Shown: positions 1 through 9,955, counted from the stretch's first letter. The stretch: 64,000 bases of DNA from Bradyrhizobium hereditatis (GCF_020329435.1 NZ_JAGKJK010000011.1:186001-250000); one strand, 5' to 3'. Program-made: numbers and translations. The notes: generated by a model not told the origin, from the letters alone.

Positions 1-163
1 GCTCAATCTCCGCCTTCAGCGCCGCAATGCGCCGTTCGGCTTCCTGCGCGGTCAGGTTCTTCTCGAATAATTTGGGCTGATAGGCCTCGGCGCTGAGGGT
101 GCGGAGCATCGCCGATTGGCGGGGTGTCATCGGAGCGTCCACCTGGTCGGGGAGGCGGGGCAT
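1..163 (-). CDS. DUF3072-like small protein (5' part only)
   Basis: The visible part encodes the first 54 residues of a small hydrophilic protein. The gene continues beyond the left edge of the window. The start ATG (161-163, read on the minus strand) is preceded by GGAG at about 10 bases. The residues around MTPRQSAMLRTLSAEA, followed by LTAQEAERRIAALKAEIE, match the short DUF3072 family, whose proteins pair a TPKQ..L..L..EA segment with a helical Lys/Glu-rich tail. Function is unknown for that family. The gene diverges from the small gene at 275. The family call rests on memory of the motif only. Confidence 0.6.
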   Translation of the reverse strand, partial: MPRLPDQVDAPMTPRQSAMLRTLSAEAYQPKLFEKNLTAQEAERRIAALKAEIE

Positions 164-274
164 CGGGCAACTCCAGGATTCTTTACCGGAAGAATTTTTA
201 ATTCGATGCGGACTCTTAACTTGAAATTTGTTCTTTATTTGTTCTTATAGGGTTCAGTCCCAGCGAGGTGGCCC

Positions 275-553
275 ATGGACAACAAGCTTAATGAAATTCG
301 CAGAAAAATCAGGATGTTGCGGGCGGATATGCTGAGCGCGGAGGATAACATCCGCAAACAGGTCAACCGGGATGAGGATTGCTCGGCGGCGGCCACGCGC
401 TTGATGGCGATGCGGGTTGCGATGGTCGGTCTGATCGGCGAGCGGAACCGGCTCGGCGGCGAAGAGCGGCTGCTCAATGTCGACGAGCGGCTGAAACTGG
501 AAGTGCGTGCGGCCAGCAGGAAGCCCTCAGCCGGGGGCGACCGCCTGCCGTGA
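275..553 (+). CDS. Small charged helical protein, unknown function
   Basis: A 92-residue protein, ATG start with AGGTGG upstream. It is almost entirely predicted helix, with alternating Arg/Lys/Glu and Leu/Met suggesting a coiled-coil hairpin (residues 4-35 and 45-75), and no signal peptide. Its TGA stop overlaps the GTG start of the next gene (GTGA at 550-553), so the two are translationally coupled. The third small gene overlaps the second in turn. This looks like one short operon of tiny cytoplasmic proteins. I do not recognise a family. Confidence 0.6.
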   Translation: MDNKLNEIRRKIRMLRADMLSAEDNIRKQVNRDEDCSAAATRLMAMRVAMVGLIGERNRLGGEERLLNVDERLKLEVRAASRKPSAGGDRLP

Positions 554-762
554 GCAATGACCCGATAGAGGCCCTGCGCCGGCGGATTATCGAGCTGGAC
601 CAGCTTGCGCGCCAGCTCGATCAATCCGGCCTGGCCAGTGCGAGGGCGCAGCTTCTGCTCTCGCGCAAGCGGGCGGAGCTGGAAGATTTCATCAACAGAG
701 GCCGGGGATGTCAGGACCGCTCCGATGGTACGACCACAACGCGGATAATCCGCCGTGGATAA
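550..762 (+). CDS. Small helical protein, unknown function
   Basis: A 70-residue protein beginning at a GTG that overlaps the preceding stop. Residues 4-50 form an Arg/Glu/Leu-rich amphipathic helix pattern resembling the preceding protein, so the two may be distant duplicates. The last 18 residues overlap the start of the gene at 708 in another frame and look less protein-like, so the true C-terminus could be degraded. No function can be assigned. Confidence 0.45.
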   Translation: MSNDPIEALRRRIIELDQLARQLDQSGLASARAQLLLSRKRAELEDFINRGRGCQDRSDGTTTTRIIRRG

Positions 763-935
763 AGGCGCTGGCGGAAGTTCGCATCATGGCGACGCGCGAA
801 GGCTGGTGCCACGCCCACGTCCAGGCGATCATCGTCGCGATCGACCAGTATGCCGAAGCGGCGCTGGGCAACCGCAGTTATTTTTTGAACAAGCCCTATA
901 GTGTTGGTAGTGGCCGGAGCAGCGACGTTCCGTGA
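708..935 (+). CDS. Small conserved rhizobial protein, unknown function
   Basis: A 75-residue soluble protein starting MSGPLRWYDHNADNPPW, with an ATG just after GGGG. The aromatic N-terminus and the segment WCHAHVQAIIVAIDQYAEAALGN look like a compact conserved domain. I recall near-identical short hypothetical proteins in Bradyrhizobium, but no function. It overlaps the preceding gene by 55 bases, which supports an operon 275-935. There is no signal peptide or membrane segment. Confidence 0.6.
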   Translation: MSGPLRWYDHNADNPPWIKALAEVRIMATREGWCHAHVQAIIVAIDQYAEAALGNRSYFLNKPYSVGSGRSSDVP

Positions 936-999
936 CTGTCTGGCTTCGGGGTTATGGCTTCGATTTCAGTGGAATCGCGCGACATTTGCAGGGGGGTAC

Positions 1000-1480
1000 A
1001 TGCTTGAGCGATGCGGTTACAGGACGGCGCTTTGGCTTTCAGCTTTGATAGCGGCCGTGAATTGCAGCGCCTTCCTTTATTCACAATGGTATCTGCCACG
1101 CGTCAGCGATGGTTTTGCGATTCACGCGGTAGCTGCGCTGGTTATTCTGGTGGGACTTTGGTTGTTCAGCAGAATTGCCCGATATGCAGGTGCTGCGTTT
1201 TATCTTCTTTCTGGGAGCTGCCGCTTTTGCGCTTTGGAGATTTGCCGGACAGGTCAATGTCGGCGCCTTCTGGGGCGTTGCAATGACCGTTCTTGGTCTG
1301 GCTATCGCGGTGATTCTCGTTTTCTCAAAGCCGTTCGCAAGAGAGTTTTCGGCGGCGCGTGAAAGGCGGCCTGCGTACAAAAAGTATCTCCTTCACGCGT
1401 TCACCTTGATGATCGTCGTGGTCGCGGGAGCCGCAGCATTGATCGACGTCCTCGCTTTCTATCAGATGATCAGCAAATAG
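1000..1480 (+). pseudogene. Membrane protein gene interrupted by a frameshift
   Basis: An ATG at 1000 (GGGGGG upstream) opens a frame that reads as membrane protein (ALWLSALIAAVNC, then HAVAALVILVGLWLF) until about 1190. There the hydrophobic pattern jumps to the +1 frame and continues as LRFIFFLGAAAFALWRF, GVAMTVLGLAIAVILVF and a last helix ending FYQMISK at 1480. Joined, the two parts give about 160 residues with four or five membrane segments. Either part alone is a truncated protein. The split could be a real mutation or a base-calling error near 1180-1200. Function is unknown. Confidence 0.55.
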
Positions 1481-1486
1481 CCCGTC

Positions 1487-1966
1487 TCAGAAAAACGCAA
1501 TTTGCGGCTTTGCGATCATCAGCCACATGATCACAGCAACAGCTGTGAATGCAGGAATGCCGAAGGCAAACCAGAGCCAGAAGATTCGATGGTATTCGGC
1601 CGGAAGCGGCTTGCCCTTCGCCGCAGCCTCTATCGCGAAATCCCGCAGGCGCACTTGCATCCACACCACCGGCAGCCACAGCGCGCCCGTCAATATGTAC
1701 AGCACGATCGACCAGATCACCCAGCCATCCCAGAACGAATAGCCGACATGCAAGACGAGCAGCGCGCCCGTGATCGGCTGTACGACGACAGCGGTCGCGG
1801 TGAAGATGAAGTCCGCAATCACGACGATGCGGGCGACGCCCGCGATCACGGCCGGCTTGCCGGAAAGATGCGCCATCAGCATGAAAAACGCGATGCCCGA
1901 TCCCGTGCCGAGCAGTACGGCGGCGCCGACAATGTGGAGATATTTGAGGACGAAATACAGCATCAT
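1487..1966 (-). CDS. DUF2269 family integral membrane protein
   Basis: A 159-residue protein with four hydrophobic segments (about 5-25, 48-68, 76-100, 128-152) and the opening YFVLKYLHIVGAAVLLGTG, typical of the DUF2269 family of small inner-membrane proteins of unknown function. Its start overlaps the stop of the epimerase-DoxX gene upstream (1963-1966), so the two are co-translated. In this family pairing the membrane protein is commonly the partner of the NAD-binding/DoxX fusion. A role in redox chemistry at the membrane is inference from that neighbour. Confidence 0.8.
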   Translation of the reverse strand: MMLYFVLKYLHIVGAAVLLGTGSGIAFFMLMAHLSGKPAVIAGVARIVVIADFIFTATAVVVQPITGALLVLHVGYSFWDGWVIWSIVLYILTGALWLPVVWMQVRLRDFAIEAAAKGKPLPAEYHRIFWLWFAFGIPAFTAVAVIMWLMIAKPQIAFF

Positions 1967-3240
1967 CGATCCTCGAGAACTGCCAGCGCCGCGAAGTGCA
2001 GCACGATGATCGGCCAGATCTTCAGCATCGGCCCCAACGGATCAGCCCAGAGGCGGGGAACGAGGATGGTGCCGATGATCGCGTAGGCGAAGGAAATCGC
2101 GATAGCCGCATAGAGGCCATAGCGGCTGGTCGGCCGATAGGCGATCGCAAGCCCGATTACCAGATCGGCCAAGGCGCCCGCGATGACGGTGAGTGCGGCG
2201 GCCGTTCCTTCCACACCGCCTTCGGCCATCAGGCCCATGCCATAACCCCAGCCGGGGCCGAGCGAAATGATTCCCGTTGCAATCCAGAACAAAGCTATGA
2301 CGACAAAGATCAGCGGCTTGAGCAAATACATGCCGGCAAACCAGCGCTCCTGCACGGAAGCGGGTTCAGCGGCGAAGAATTCGGGCAGGCTTTTGGGCTG
2401 GAGCCCAAGCCGCTGCATGTCGTCGGGATTGCCGATGGCGCCGCGCACCATTTCCCGCTCGGCGGTGCTTCGTACCGGAGGCCGCCAGCCGAAATAAGAG
2501 ATCATGTCGCCGAGCCTGTACATGAGGCTCGACGCGAACTGCGGCAGGCTAACCTGCCGCGCCGGCGGCCAGCGGAACCAGCGGCGGATCAAGGCAACCA
2601 CCTCGCCGAATGAATAACGATGCGGGCCGACCAGCTCGACGACCTGCCGCGACGGCGCAGCAGGGTCGAGAAAATGTTCCACCGTTCGCACTACATCCTC
2701 AAGCAGGACGATCTGCAGCTGTCCCGTGTTCGGCATGATCGGAATGACAGGCAAGGCAGCCAAGCCGCGCATCAGTGCGCTGGCGCCGTAAGCTGCGCGG
2801 CCGATCACCACGGACGGACGCAAGATGACCCAGTCGAGGTCGCGCGCCATCAGGTCTTTGTCGCCGGATAGTTTCGTTCGAGAGAATGCGCTCGGCGTCT
2901 CGCGGTCGACTCCGATGGCAGAAAAATGAATGACGCGGCGTATCTGCAGTTGCTCGCAGGCGGCAAAGAGATTGGCGATGCCGTGGTGATGGACCATGGA
3001 AGCCGATACGCCCGGACTGTCCTGGAGCACGCCGGCGCAATTGACGACCGCCTCCACGCCGGCGAGATGTGGCAGCCAATAGGCGGGCGAGGTCGCCTCG
3101 GAGAGATCGACTCTGTCGGCTGTGGCAGCGGAATCGCTACCGCTCCTGCTCATCGAGATGACCGAATGACCACGCGAGGCGAGGCGAGCCACGATCGCCG
3201 ATCCGATCAGTCCTGTCCCTCCTATCACGGCTATCTGCAT
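1963..3240 (-). CDS. NAD(P)-dependent epimerase-like protein fused to a DoxX-like membrane domain
   Basis: A 425-residue two-part protein. Residues 1-290 are an atypical short-chain dehydrogenase / NmrA-like Rossmann fold with the nucleotide loop GGTGLIG at 7-13 and the conserved FSAIGVD and RPSVVIG segments. Residues about 300-425 carry four membrane helices of the DoxX-like type. The fusion tethers a predicted NAD(P)-binding enzyme to the inner membrane. Its substrate is not evident. It is co-transcribed with the DUF2269 gene by a 4-base overlap. Start: ATG at 3240, no better alternative. Confidence 0.85.
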   Translation of the reverse strand: MQIAVIGGTGLIGSAIVARLASRGHSVISMSRSGSDSAATADRVDLSEATSPAYWLPHLAGVEAVVNCAGVLQDSPGVSASMVHHHGIANLFAACEQLQIRRVIHFSAIGVDRETPSAFSRTKLSGDKDLMARDLDWVILRPSVVIGRAAYGASALMRGLAALPVIPIMPNTGQLQIVLLEDVVRTVEHFLDPAAPSRQVVELVGPHRYSFGEVVALIRRWFRWPPARQVSLPQFASSLMYRLGDMISYFGWRPPVRSTAEREMVRGAIGNPDDMQRLGLQPKSLPEFFAAEPASVQERWFAGMYLLKPLIFVVIALFWIATGIISLGPGWGYGMGLMAEGGVEGTAAALTVIAGALADLVIGLAIAYRPTSRYGLYAAIAISFAYAIIGTILVPRLWADPLGPMLKIWPIIVLHFAALAVLEDR

Positions 3241-3382
3241 GACCGGCTCCCGCGTGAGAGGTCACGCCTGCTTTCGCAAGCACAGGGCTCGAACGAAAGG
3301 CTGCGGAAGAGGCGCTTCAGATTGGACGACTGACATCATGTTGCACCATGCGCGACTGTCGCCGCGCGAGAGCGCAATCCGC

Positions 3383-3544
3383 TTACAGCGTGTCGGGCGT
3401 GCGCACGGGCGAGGACTTGTCCTCGTTTCGCAGCTCCTGCTCCGCCAGACGCCAGAATTCGGCGTCTCTGCCTTCTGGCCTGCCGTGACGCTCCCAAATC
3501 TCATACGCGCGGTTCTCAATTTCCTTTTCCGTCGGCTGGTTCAT
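3383..3544 (-). CDS. DUF2934 small protein
   Basis: A 53-residue protein with a very strong ribosome site (GGAGGAG, 7 bases from the ATG). The core NRAYEIWERHGRPEGRDAEF followed by WRLAEQEL is the signature of DUF2934, a short helical domain widespread in rhizobia with no known function. The tail is charged and Pro/Ser-rich. It stands alone between the epimerase gene and a noncoding stretch (3545-3869) in which I see no gene. Confidence 0.8.
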   Translation of the reverse strand: MNQPTEKEIENRAYEIWERHGRPEGRDAEFWRLAEQELRNEDKSSPVRTPDTL

Positions 3545-3869
3545 CGTCGTCTCCTCCGTCGCTCCCTGCCGGCCGTCGGCGCTGCCCGCTCCAGACGAGA
3601 CGTGAGATCGGAGCTGCGACTCTCGTGAGCAGGCGATCCCTGTCTCGCGCGTGAGGTCGGCATATCGCGCCTATGCACGGCGTTTGGGGAACGACCGTTG
3701 TTTCAGGGATAAGCACGCAGGGAGGAGCCGGGTTCCTAAGTGAACCGGCGACGATCAGTCCTGGAGGGAGGGCACCGCATGCGAATGACTGATCTGGCTG
3801 AGCCGCGTAGTTCCCGATCGCCTTCACGCTCGCAGCTTCACGCCGCCTGCGAACCGCAGCAACCAGACT

Positions 3870-5810
3870 TCAGTTCGTTTTCGCTCCGTCGGCCGTCTCC
3901 GGTGCCGGCGGCTTCGCCGCGCCGCCGGTGAACCGTTCGATCACCGAGCGTACGGCATCGCGCGTCTTGCGGTCCTTCACCGCATCGAGCAGCGGGGCCG
4001 CTCCCGGAGAACGGCGGATCAGGCTTTCCGGATCGGGAAATACCAGCGGATCGTCCCACGGCCCCTGCACCACGAAGGGCAGCTCAAATCCCTTGTCGCC
4101 GCCGCCCCCGGCAGCCTGGGTAAGGCTGGCGACGCCCTTGAGATCGTATTCGCGGGCCGGCACCGAGGCCGTGCCAGTCAAGGTCAGGCGCGTTGTCGGG
4201 CCGTCGACGCGGAGGTCCTCGACGGTTGCGATGCCGTCATTGAACCGCACGGAAACGTTGAGATTGTCGTAAGGCGTCGAGCCGCTGCGCAGATTGCCGC
4301 CGCCGGACAGCGGCCGCCGCTCCAGCCGCTTCAACAATTGCTCGACATTGAAACCCGCGATCGCGCCGTCATGACCGGTGAGGGTCGCGGTGCCGTCGAG
4401 CGAGGAGGCGAGGCCGAACGGGCTTGAGCCCGACGCCACCAGCGAGAGGCCGAGATTGCCGCGGCCGGACAGTTTGGTGATGCCGAACAATTCGTTGGCG
4501 CAGGTTTGCAGATCGACGTCGGTAAACTGCAACTGCGCCTTGACGTCGGCCACCGTATCCGAGCGCGCGATCCCGAACGAGCCCTTGGCAATGCCGCCAT
4601 ACATCTGTGCTTCGCCGACCGACAGGGCCAGCGCGCCGCCGCGCAGGTTGGCGCCAAGGGCGGTGCGGCCGAGTCTGGTGCCGCCGACGGTCACCCGCGC
4701 CGCCGACAGGCGCATGTCGAGGTCGGTAGCCGAGAGCGACGACAGGTCGAACAATTGCCGATTCCAGTCGCGCGCGCCGCTCGCCAGCAGGCGGACAGTC
4801 GAGATGTAGGGCGTGAAATCGAGGTTGCCGGCGGCGAGCGTCGCCTGCAACGTCTGGCGACCGTTATTGGCGACCGTCATCACGCCTTCGGCGACATTGC
4901 CATCGAGCTCGACATTCACGTTGGTCAGCGCAACCGAAGCGCCGACGACGCTGGCGCGGGCCTTCAGCGCGAAGCGGCCGAACCCGCCGCTGCCGGGCAC
5001 CTGCTGTCCCATCCAGCGCAGCGCGTTGCGAAGCGACAGGCTGTCGACGGTCACAGTGCCTTCCATCATCAGGCTGGTGCGGTTGGCGACCGAACCGTCG
5101 AAGGCGAGCTTCAAGGGCGCGCTGACCAGCCGCGCCTTCAGGCCCGAGCGCTCGCCCGAGAGCATTGCGACGAAGTCGCTGGCGGAGATCGAGCCGTCGA
5201 CGCGTTCGCCGCGAAAGTCGAACTGTCCGGTCGCCGCGAAGGAACGCGAAATCGACGGCCAGGCCAGCGAGAGATCGATGTCGTTGAGCTGCTCTTTGAC
5301 GTTGTTGGTGGCGTCCTCGTATTTCAGCGCGCCGTCCTGGATCCGGATTTCGGAGAACGACACCTGGTTTTCCGCGCCGGGTTTCATCGTGCGCGCGATC
5401 CGTTCGACGAACGGCGTCCAGTTGCTTTCGCCATTGCCCGCCCTCACGACGCGGATATGCGGCCGCAGCATCATGACGTCAGCGATTTCGAAGCGGCGCA
5501 GCAGCAATGGTAAGAGGCGCAGGTTCGCGGTCAGCACGTCGACCTGCAGGGCGGGGTCGGTAGTGCCGCCGCCCTTCAGCCCAACATTGTGGAAGGAGAC
5601 GTAGCTGCCCGGAAACACCGAGACGTCGATGGCGCCGGTGACGATCAGATCGAGCCCGGTGACGGCGCGGATCTGCGCCTCGACCGCCTGCCGGAGCGCA
5701 TCGCGGTTGAGGAACCAGGAAGTTCCGATCAGGGCGAGCACGGCCACCCCGAACAGCGCCGCAATCGGCATCCCGAGGCGCTTCATTCCTTGGGCCATCG
5801 TCAATGACAT
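3870..5810 (-). CDS. AsmA family envelope protein
   Basis: A 646-residue protein with an N-terminal cytoplasmic tail, one membrane anchor at about 14-33, and a long periplasmic beta-rich region. The start of the mature part (AVEAQIRAVTGLDLIVTGAIDV) matches the AsmA N-terminal domain. Residues 380-580 match the C-terminal AsmA domain (LSGRGNLGLSLVASG, then DGAIAGFNVEQLLK). AsmA-like proteins are thought to form bridge-like lipid conduits between inner and outer membrane and affect outer-membrane composition. It is a stand-alone gene. The last 50 residues are Pro/Ala-rich and variable. Confidence 0.88.
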   Translation of the reverse strand: MSLTMAQGMKRLGMPIAALFGVAVLALIGTSWFLNRDALRQAVEAQIRAVTGLDLIVTGAIDVSVFPGSYVSFHNVGLKGGGTTDPALQVDVLTANLRLLPLLLRRFEIADVMMLRPHIRVVRAGNGESNWTPFVERIARTMKPGAENQVSFSEIRIQDGALKYEDATNNVKEQLNDIDLSLAWPSISRSFAATGQFDFRGERVDGSISASDFVAMLSGERSGLKARLVSAPLKLAFDGSVANRTSLMMEGTVTVDSLSLRNALRWMGQQVPGSGGFGRFALKARASVVGASVALTNVNVELDGNVAEGVMTVANNGRQTLQATLAAGNLDFTPYISTVRLLASGARDWNRQLFDLSSLSATDLDMRLSAARVTVGGTRLGRTALGANLRGGALALSVGEAQMYGGIAKGSFGIARSDTVADVKAQLQFTDVDLQTCANELFGITKLSGRGNLGLSLVASGSSPFGLASSLDGTATLTGHDGAIAGFNVEQLLKRLERRPLSGGGNLRSGSTPYDNLNVSVRFNDGIATVEDLRVDGPTTRLTLTGTASVPAREYDLKGVASLTQAAGGGGDKGFELPFVVQGPWDDPLVFPDPESLIRRSPGAAPLLDAVKDRKTRDAVRSVIERFTGGAAKPPAPETADGAKTN

Positions 5811-6076
5811 TTCCGGATCTGATTAAACCGAAGTCGGGTTGCTGTCTTTAGGGTCTTGCTGATTAAGAGGCGCTGATCAGGACAGGCGCCGCATCGGTCA
5901 GCCGGTGCCAACTCACGCAACTTGAAGGGTTTTCTTGACGCTTTCAAGGCCGACATGGCGCTCCGCAGGCACTTCGGTGGCATAATCCCCGCGTCATTGA
6001 CGCACCGCGAAGAATTCGCCTAATAATTCCCGATAATGCCGGCTTTCGGCCGTTCCCTCCATCAGGTCTTATTTCC

Positions 6077-6784
6077 ATGAACAAGGTTTATCCCGACGCC
6101 AAATCGGCACTCGAGGGCGTTCTCAAGGACGGCATGATGATCATGTCGGGCGGTTTCGGTCTGTGCGGTATCCCCGAAACCCTGTCGGACGCGATCCGCG
6201 ATTCCGGCGTCAAGAATCTGACGGTCGTTTCCAACAATGCGGGCGTCGACGGCATCGGGCTCAGCCGTCTGTTGGAAACCCGGCAGATCAAAAAGATGAT
6301 CTCGTCCTATGTCGGCGAGAACAAGCTGTTCGCGCAGCAATACCTTGCCGGTGAGCTGGAACTCGAATTCAACCCGCAGGGCACGCTGGCCGAGCGCATC
6401 CGCGCTGGCGGCGCCGGTATCCCGGCTTTCTACACCAAAACTGGCGTCGGCACGCTGATCGCCGAAGGCAAGGAAGTGAAGGAATTCGACGGCGAGAAGT
6501 ACATCATGGAGCGCGGCCTGTTCGCCGATCTCGCGATCGTCCACGCCTGGAAGGGTGACACCGCCGGTAACTTGATCTACCGCAAGACCGCGCGCAATTT
6601 TAACCCGATGATGGCGACGGCCGCGAAGATCACGGTGGCGGAGGTCGAGCATCTGGTTCCGGCCGGCGAACTCGATCCGGACTGCATCCACACGCCCGGC
6701 ATTTTCGTCAAACGCATCATCGAGGTCGGCACGGGCAAGAAGCGGATCGAGTTCCGCAACACCCGCCCGCGGCCCGCCGCTTAA
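6077..6784 (+). CDS. scoA: 3-oxoacid CoA-transferase subunit A
   Basis: A 235-residue alpha subunit of a family I CoA-transferase. It moves CoA from succinyl-CoA to a 3-oxoacid such as acetoacetate (SCOT) or 3-oxoadipate. The family signature SGGFGLCGIPETL is at residues 24-36, and EVEHLVPAGELDPDCIHTPGIFV near the C-terminus is typical. Its partner subunit starts 25 bases downstream. There is no PHB or beta-ketoadipate gene adjacent, so acetoacetate use (ScoA/AtoD-like) and aromatic catabolism (PcaI) cannot be separated by context. Sequence similarity favours the SCOT type. Confidence 0.93.
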   Translation: MNKVYPDAKSALEGVLKDGMMIMSGGFGLCGIPETLSDAIRDSGVKNLTVVSNNAGVDGIGLSRLLETRQIKKMISSYVGENKLFAQQYLAGELELEFNPQGTLAERIRAGGAGIPAFYTKTGVGTLIAEGKEVKEFDGEKYIMERGLFADLAIVHAWKGDTAGNLIYRKTARNFNPMMATAAKITVAEVEHLVPAGELDPDCIHTPGIFVKRIIEVGTGKKRIEFRNTRPRPAA

Positions 6785-6809
6785 CCCAACTCGAAGCAGG
6801 AGAGCCCTC

Positions 6810-7460
<651 letters not shown>

Positions 7461-7464
7461 GGCT

Positions 7465-8121
7465 ATGGCGGCGGGGCAGTCGCAGCCTGCGATCCGTCCC
7501 GCTCGTCCTGAAGACGTAAGCTTCATTGCCCGCAATATCCTCTCGTCGCAGCGCGGCCCGTTTCCGCGCGGCTGGTTCGACATCGCGCTTGGCTGGAATG
7601 AGCCGCAATGCCTGTCGTTCGTCGAATGCACCGCGATCGCGCAAACCCGATCCTGGTGGCACATCACCCAATTCATCGTCGCTGAGGTCGAGGGCCACCC
7701 GGCGGCATCGCTCTGCGCGCTGCCCGCAACCGGCACCGAGGCCGCCGCGCGGGCGGCGATCAAGGAGGTGGCGACCGCGATAGGGTTGAGCGCCACCGAT
7801 CTGACGGCGATCTTCCGCCGCGGCGCCTATGGAGCGAATTGCTGGGTGCAGGGCGGCGAGGGCGAATGGCTGATCGAGCATGTCGCGACGCTGCCTGAAT
7901 ATCGCGGCCGCGGACTGGTGCAGGCCCTGATCGATCATGCGCTATCGGCCGGTAAGCAGGCGGGCTTCAATCAGGCCTCGATATCGTTTCTGATCGGCAA
8001 CGAGGCCGCGGAGCGATGCTATGCCAAAGCCGGTTTTACCTTTGCCGAAGAGAAGCGCGATCCGGCATTCGAGTCGATCACGGGATCGCCGGGCTTTCGC
8101 CGCTTCACGCGTGCGATCTAG
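7465..8121 (+). CDS. GNAT family N-acetyltransferase
   Basis: A 218-residue acyltransferase. Residues 130-160 hold the acetyl-CoA loop (EHVATLPEYRGRGLVQALI, the Q/RxxGxG/A-type motif), followed by the motif B region with NEAAERCYAKAGFTF. The N-terminal half is longer than in minimal GNATs and may form the substrate-binding part. It lies 4 bases after scoB, so it is probably co-transcribed, possibly modifying a protein or small amine linked to ketone-body metabolism. That link is inference. Confidence 0.82.
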   Translation: MAAGQSQPAIRPARPEDVSFIARNILSSQRGPFPRGWFDIALGWNEPQCLSFVECTAIAQTRSWWHITQFIVAEVEGHPAASLCALPATGTEAAARAAIKEVATAIGLSATDLTAIFRRGAYGANCWVQGGEGEWLIEHVATLPEYRGRGLVQALIDHALSAGKQAGFNQASISFLIGNEAAERCYAKAGFTFAEEKRDPAFESITGSPGFRRFTRAI

Positions 8122-8145
8122 TCGCGTAGTCGCGTGGGCTAGGAA

Positions 8146-9792
8146 TCACGCCGGCCCGGCCGGCACATCGGAAAACCGCGTCAGCCACGCTACCGGGCCG
8201 ATGCTGGCGGCGACGATCAATAGCGCCGCCAGTGCGCCGTCCTCGAAACTGCCGCGGCTCGCGTATTGATAGATCGATGTCGCCAGCGTCTCGACATTGA
8301 GGGGCCGCAACAGCAGAGTTGCGGGCAATTCTTTCAGGCAATCCACGAACACGACAATGACCGCGCCCAGCATCGCGGGGCGCAACAGGGGCAGATGGAT
8401 CAGCCGCATCGTCGTAGTCTGGCCGGCGCCGACGGCCCGCGCGCTGTCGTCATAGTCGCGCGGGATCCGCTCGAACCCTGCCTTGATGAACCCGGTCGGC
8501 ACCGCCAGAAACCGGATCACATAGGCGATCACCACGGCGGCGCCGGAGCCGACCACGATCAGTCCCGGCAGCGATCGCCCGAGCCAGCCTGCGATCGCGT
8601 TCAGCGCGTTATCGATCGCGAGCACCGGCCCGAGCAGCCCGATCGCCAGCACGAGGCCTGGAAGGGTGTAGCCGGTCTGCGCAACGTTCAGGGCAACCGC
8701 GCGCAGCGCATCCGGCCGCCAGCGCCAGGCCAGAATGGTGGCAAAGCCGAGCAGCAGCGCCGCCAGCGAGGCAAGGCTCGCGAATGCGACCGAGTTGAAG
8801 GCGTCGCGCCACAACGCTGCATCGAAATTCGCCAGCAGCCCGCGCTTGAAACTCTGATGCGCCAGAAACAGCAGCGGCACCAGAAAGCCGAGCGCGACCG
8901 GCAACAGGCAGGCCGCGAAGGCGCAGGCGCCCTTGACGCCGGCAAGCTCAGTCCGCTGGGTGAGCCGAGGGCTCTCGGCCGAGAACTCCGCCGTGATGTT
9001 GCGCCGGCCGTAACGCTCGATCGCGATCAGGCCGGCCACGATCGCGAGCATTAAGCAGGAAAGCTGCGCCGCGCCGGCAAGGCTGCCGCGATTTAGCCAG
9101 GTCGTGAACACCGAGACGGTGAGCGTGCGGACGCCGAGATATTCGCTGGCGCCGATATCGTTCAGCGTCTCGAGCGACACCAGTGCGACGCCGACCGCCA
9201 GCGCCGGCCGCGCCATCGGCAGCGAGACGCGCCAGAAGATGGTCCATCGCCCGGCGCCGAGCGTCCGCGCGGCTTCCGCGAATTCGGCGCTCTGAAGCTG
9301 GAACATCGGCCGGGCCGAAAAATAGACGTAGGGGTAGAGCACCAGCGCGATCACGAAGATCGCGCCGGGCAGTGAGCGCAAGTTGGGAAGCATGCGCACC
9401 GCGTCCTGCATCGGAAGCCACAGCGCAAGTGTCCGGTGGACCAGCCCCAGCGGCTCGAACAGGTCGACATAGACGTAGGCCGCAAGATAGGTCGGGATCG
9501 CCAGCGGCAGCGGCACCAGCCACAGCAGAATGCCTCGGCCGCGAAATTCATGCAGCGAGATCAGCCACGCGGTGCCGGTGCCCATTGCCAGCGACAAGAC
9601 GCCGACGCCGCCGAGTAGCAGCGAAGTATCGAGAATGGTTGCCGGCAGCACATAGTCGATCAGGTGTTGCCAGACATCAGGCGCTGGCTGCAGCGCGAGG
9701 GTGACGATGGAGATGACGGGGGCAGCGACGAGAATGGCGGTCGCAACCGCAATCGCTGCGGCGATCCGGCCCGAGTGGGTGACGGGAGTCAC
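8146..9792 (-). CDS. Iron(III) ABC transporter permease (FbpB/FutB type)
   Basis: About 548 residues with twelve membrane segments in two homologous halves, each with the permease EAA-type loop (EAARTLGAGRWTIFWRVSLP and DSARAVGAGQTTTMRLIHLP). This is the fused two-domain inner-membrane component that passes Fe3+ from the periplasmic binding protein. The frame stays open to 9936, but the first 48 codons of that extension are translated palindromic repeat, so I place the start at the GTG at 9792 (VTPVTHSGRIAAAIAV). The substrate-binding protein gene lies upstream on the same strand. No ATPase gene is in the cluster, so one must be supplied from elsewhere. Confidence 0.85.
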   Translation of the reverse strand: MTPVTHSGRIAAAIAVATAILVAAPVISIVTLALQPAPDVWQHLIDYVLPATILDTSLLLGGVGVLSLAMGTGTAWLISLHEFRGRGILLWLVPLPLAIPTYLAAYVYVDLFEPLGLVHRTLALWLPMQDAVRMLPNLRSLPGAIFVIALVLYPYVYFSARPMFQLQSAEFAEAARTLGAGRWTIFWRVSLPMARPALAVGVALVSLETLNDIGASEYLGVRTLTVSVFTTWLNRGSLAGAAQLSCLMLAIVAGLIAIERYGRRNITAEFSAESPRLTQRTELAGVKGACAFAACLLPVALGFLVPLLFLAHQSFKRGLLANFDAALWRDAFNSVAFASLASLAALLLGFATILAWRWRPDALRAVALNVAQTGYTLPGLVLAIGLLGPVLAIDNALNAIAGWLGRSLPGLIVVGSGAAVVIAYVIRFLAVPTGFIKAGFERIPRDYDDSARAVGAGQTTTMRLIHLPLLRPAMLGAVIVVFVDCLKELPATLLLRPLNVETLATSIYQYASRGSFEDGALAALLIVAASIGPVAWLTRFSDVPAGPA

Positions 9793-9837
9793 GCCGACAC
9801 ACGTCGGCGAGATGAGCCGAGATTTTTCCGCTTGCGC

Positions 9838-9955
9838 AGGTGGGCTCCCTCCCCCCTTGCGGGGGAGGGCTGGGGAGAGGGGTAAGGCACGCACACCGCC
9901 GTTGCCGCCATCCCTCTCCCTAACCCTCCCCCGCAATGGGAGAGGGGACGCAGTT
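9838..9955. repeat. Bradyrhizobium-type palindromic intergenic repeat
   Basis: Two inverted arms, CTCCCTCCCCCCTTGCGGGG at the left and a CCTCCCCCGCAATGGGAGAGG arm at the right (9923-9950), frame a short spacer. The same kind of element occurs at 47,345-47,492. It sits between the iron-binding-protein gene and the permease gene and probably forms a stable RNA hairpin that could uncouple their expression. It also causes the artificial N-terminal extension of the permease frame. Confidence 0.75.

Noticed and set aside
8146..9936. Longer start for the iron permease at 9,936
   Set aside because: The first 48 codons are a translated palindromic repeat. The GTG at 9,792 fits the family length.
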